In this document: piece after piece, positions 62,224 through 64,000 of the stretch
How positions within the stretch are numbered: the first letter of the stretch is position 1
Layout of the letters: each line of letters opens with the position of its first letter
Origin: Solirubrobacteraceae bacterium
Lineage (GTDB): Bacteria > Actinomycetota > Thermoleophilia > Solirubrobacterales > Solirubrobacteraceae
Length of the DNA stretch: 64,000 bases
Direction: 5' to 3'
Assembly: GCA_017882455.1 (NCBI GenBank)
Contig: JADGPL010000003.1
Location: forward strand, 1-64,000
The notes under the pieces: model-generated
What the model was told of the DNA's origin: nothing
The model's input: the letters and a program-made list of their open reading frames with translations, nothing else
Database searches by the model: none
Program-made: the position numbers and the translations under genes

Positions 62224-62244
62224 TGGGAATGTTGCTGCCCGCTC

Positions 62245-62250
62245 ATTCTA
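62245..62250 (-). promoter_or_regulatory. -10 element of ssrA
   Basis: On the minus strand tagaat lies 22 nt before the mature tmRNA 5' end, allowing a short precursor leader removed by RNase P. The -35 is not clear. A gccgc/gcggc hairpin (62251-62265) overlaps the upstream part. Confidence 0.5.
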
Positions 62251-62561
62251 GCCGCGTGTAGCGGCTCTGCAGGGGCGTAGAACAAAAGCGACGCGGTTCC
62301 GGGCCGCTTGAGGAACCCGCTCGGTCCAGCCCGAAGGCCTTTCTTCGTGGGTGGCGCGGCCTCACACCTCGGTGGCCTCGCTCTTTGCGGCTCGGTTCCG
62401 CGTCTGGATCCAAGGTAGCTCGCGGTGTCGAGGCGCGCAACCCCCGCTGAGCGTTGATCCCGCTCGTTCCGAGGAAAACGCTCGGGGCAGTCTCGAGCAT
62501 GGGCGCGGTCGGCCCTGGAGATCGATTAGGCGGCGCTTATGGGTGCTGCCACAATGGGCAC
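62251..62561. other. intergenic interval between ssrA and the M50 gene
   Basis: Roughly 310 bp holding the divergent promoters of ssrA and the M50 protease. Apart from the 62251-62265 hairpin I see no gene or repeat. The plus-strand frame running through it is antisense-like Arg/Gly-rich sequence. Confidence 0.45.
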
Positions 62562-63491
62562 ATGGACAATGGCGAGTTCTCCCTACGCGCTTCGGTCCCG
62601 GCGATCCAGCCCCCGCCCGTGACGGGCGAGGTCCTCTCCTCCCCCACGCCCCACGCGCACGAGGATCCGTTCGGTCAGCGTCGCGAGCGGCCCCTGAGCA
62701 ATCTGCGCCGGCGAATGGGCAGCGCGCTTGCCGCGGTCGTGGCGCTCGTGGCCAAGTTCTTCGCGGCCATCAAAGGCGGGCTGCTGCTGCTGCCCAAGCT
62801 CAAGCTGCTGACCACGGGCGCGACGGCGCTCGTCTCGGTGGCCGCCTATTCCCTCTTCTGGGGCTGGACGTTCGCGCTCGGCTTCGTGGTGCTCCTGTTC
62901 GTGCACGAGATGGGTCACGTGATCCAGCTGCGACGGGAGGGCCTGAAGGCGAGTGCGCCGATGTTCATTCCGTTCTTCGGGGCGGTGGTGATGGCCAAGT
63001 CGCTCGGAGAGAACGCGCTGGCCGAGGCCCGCGTGGGGCTGGCCGGGCCGATCCTCGGCACGATCGGCTGCGGGGTCTGCCTGGCCATCGGCGAGGCGAC
63101 CAACAGCGACATGCTGAGGGCGCTCGCCTACGTGGGCTTCTTCTTGAACCTCATCAACCTCGTGCCCGTGGTGCCGTTCGACGGCGGACGCGCGATGGCG
63201 GCGATGGCGCCCGTGATGTGGTTCATCGGTCTCGGCGCCCTGGTCGCTCTGCTCGTGATCGTGGGCAATCCCTTCCTGCTCCTGTTCGTGTTCCTCGGCG
63301 GCATGGAGACGTGGCATCGCTGGAAGCAGCGCAAGACGCGCTCACTCGAGCAGGCCGCCTACTATCGCGTGTCGCAGCGCAACCGCCTGCTGGTGGGCGT
63401 GGTGTACATCGGACTGATCCTGGTGCTGGTGCTGGGCATGGAGCAGGCACACGTCCTCTCCTCCGCCGGGCATACCTTCCGCTCGATCTAG
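62562..63491 (+). CDS. M50 (site-2 protease) family metalloprotease
   Basis: 309 residues from the ATG at 62562 (MDNGEFSLRASVPAIQPPPV). Zinc site VHEMGHVIQLRRE near residue 115 and the second motif NLINLVPVVPFDGGRAM near 200 are both intact. About six membrane segments. This is the short, domain-poor SpoIVFB-like type without a PDZ domain. The likely role is intramembrane cleavage of an unknown regulator. Its stop overlaps that of the convergent smpB gene. Confidence 0.9.
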   Translation: MDNGEFSLRASVPAIQPPPVTGEVLSSPTPHAHEDPFGQRRERPLSNLRRRMGSALAAVVALVAKFFAAIKGGLLLLPKLKLLTTGATALVSVAAYSLFWGWTFALGFVVLLFVHEMGHVIQLRREGLKASAPMFIPFFGAVVMAKSLGENALAEARVGLAGPILGTIGCGVCLAIGEATNSDMLRALAYVGFFLNLINLVPVVPFDGGRAMAAMAPVMWFIGLGALVALLVIVGNPFLLLFVFLGGMETWHRWKQRKTRSLEQAAYYRVSQRNRLLVGVVYIGLILVLVLGMEQAHVLSSAGHTFRSI

Positions 63492-63970
63492 CGGCGGGCC
63501 TCGCGCACGGCGCGTTCCATGTCGCGCTTGGTCTCGCGCTCGCGAATCGACTGGCGCTTGTCATAGAGATCCTTGCCGCGGGCCAGCGCGATCTCGACCT
63601 TGGCGTTGGCGCCAGAGAAGTAGATGCGCGTGGGCACCAGCGTGAGACCGCGCTCCTTGGCGCGCGCAGCGATGCGATCGAGCTCGCGGCGATGCAAGAG
63701 CAGCTTGCGAGGGCGCTCCGGGTCGTGGTTTTCGCGCGAGGCGGGACCGTAGGGCGGGATGTGGACCGAATGCAGCCACAGCTCCCCTTTGGTGATCGAG
63801 GCATAGCCGTCCTTGAGCTGCGCGCCTGAGGTCCGCAGCGCCTTGACCTCGGTTCCCTCGAGCACGATCCCGCACTCGAGGCGCTCGATCAGCTCGTAGC
63901 GGTGCGAGGCGTAGCGGTTGGACGCAACGTCCCCCGCGCCGATCTTGCGCTTTCCCTTGCCCTTGGCCAT
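63488..63970 (-). CDS. smpB: SsrA-binding protein SmpB
   Basis: 160 residues; the tmRNA partner that mimics a codon-anticodon arm in the decoding centre. The barrel motifs are clear: YELIERLECGIVLEGTEVKA near residue 25-44, GYASITKGELWLHSVHIPPY and RPRKLLLHRRELDRIAARA. The basic C-terminal tail DLYDKRQSIRERETKRDMER is present. smpB and ssrA are separated here only by the convergent M50 gene. Confidence 0.97.
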   Translation of the reverse strand: MAKGKGKRKIGAGDVASNRYASHRYELIERLECGIVLEGTEVKALRTSGAQLKDGYASITKGELWLHSVHIPPYGPASRENHDPERPRKLLLHRRELDRIAARAKERGLTLVPTRIYFSGANAKVEIALARGKDLYDKRQSIRERETKRDMERAVREARR

Positions 63971-64000
63971 GCCCCGAGCCTAGCCGGAGGGCAGCAGGTC

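Overview
The window is very GC-rich chromosomal DNA with densely packed genes, frequent GTG starts and 1-4 bp start/stop overlaps. A six-gene mce operon, an imuB-DUF6504-dnaE2 cassette under an actinobacterial-type LexA box, DUF-type secreted proteins with repeated 'CP..SKVGT' motifs and an ADSH-type tmRNA tag all point to an actinobacterium. The deep-branching Thermoleophilia (Solirubrobacterales) fit best; that placement is inference, since no rRNA is present.

Layout. 1-6.6 kb (minus): gap (cut by the window edge), rapZ, uvrC, a small membrane protein and an ABC-F ATPase. 6.6-18.8 kb: mixed metabolic genes. They include a crotonase, a VapBC module, a two-domain acyl-CoA reductase, an ABC-2 exporter, an MBL hydrolase, a thioesterase, YceI, two aldo/keto reductases, a VOC protein, an apparently frameshifted membrane gene and a SIMPL-like secreted protein. 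18.9-24 kb (minus): imuB-DUF6504-dnaE2 mutasome. 24-36.1 kb (minus): one overlapping operon with six Mce proteins, a lytic transglycosylase carrying a degenerate M23 domain, and the transporter ATPase, but no YrbE permease. 36.2-44.3 kb: secreted proteins, a divergent PurM homologue, an acyl-CoA dehydrogenase and an exported serine hydrolase. 44.3-49 kb (plus): an oxidative cassette (esterase, Baeyer-Villiger monooxygenase, GMC oxidoreductase, alpha/beta hydrolase). 49-58 kb: cutinase, MFS exporter, a c-di-GMP-I riboswitch ahead of a type IV pilin, a PucR regulator divergent from an EthA-like monooxygenase, DedA, MaoC and a secreted Fn3 protein. 58.2-61.8 kb: a gene-poor, island-like stretch with an orphan PIN toxin, a transposase remnant, a RibD/DHFR-like protein, DUF2442 and a MazEF pair. 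61.9-64 kb: ssrA, an M50 protease and smpB.

How it fits together. The Mce operon, Mce-linked wall hydrolase, cutinase and long secreted proteins describe an envelope built for lipid import and extracellular interaction. The acyl-CoA dehydrogenase, crotonase, MaoC, thioesterase, monooxygenases and GMC enzyme form a lipid and alcohol degradation capacity.

The most unusual signal is a family of tandem perfect 24-bp palindromes with a fixed RCATGY centre and completely different arms. One cluster lies inside the ABC-F coding sequence and one in a convergent intergenic gap. A second unusual signal is that genes for exported proteins use GAA for glutamate far more than the GAG-dominated cytosolic genes beside them.
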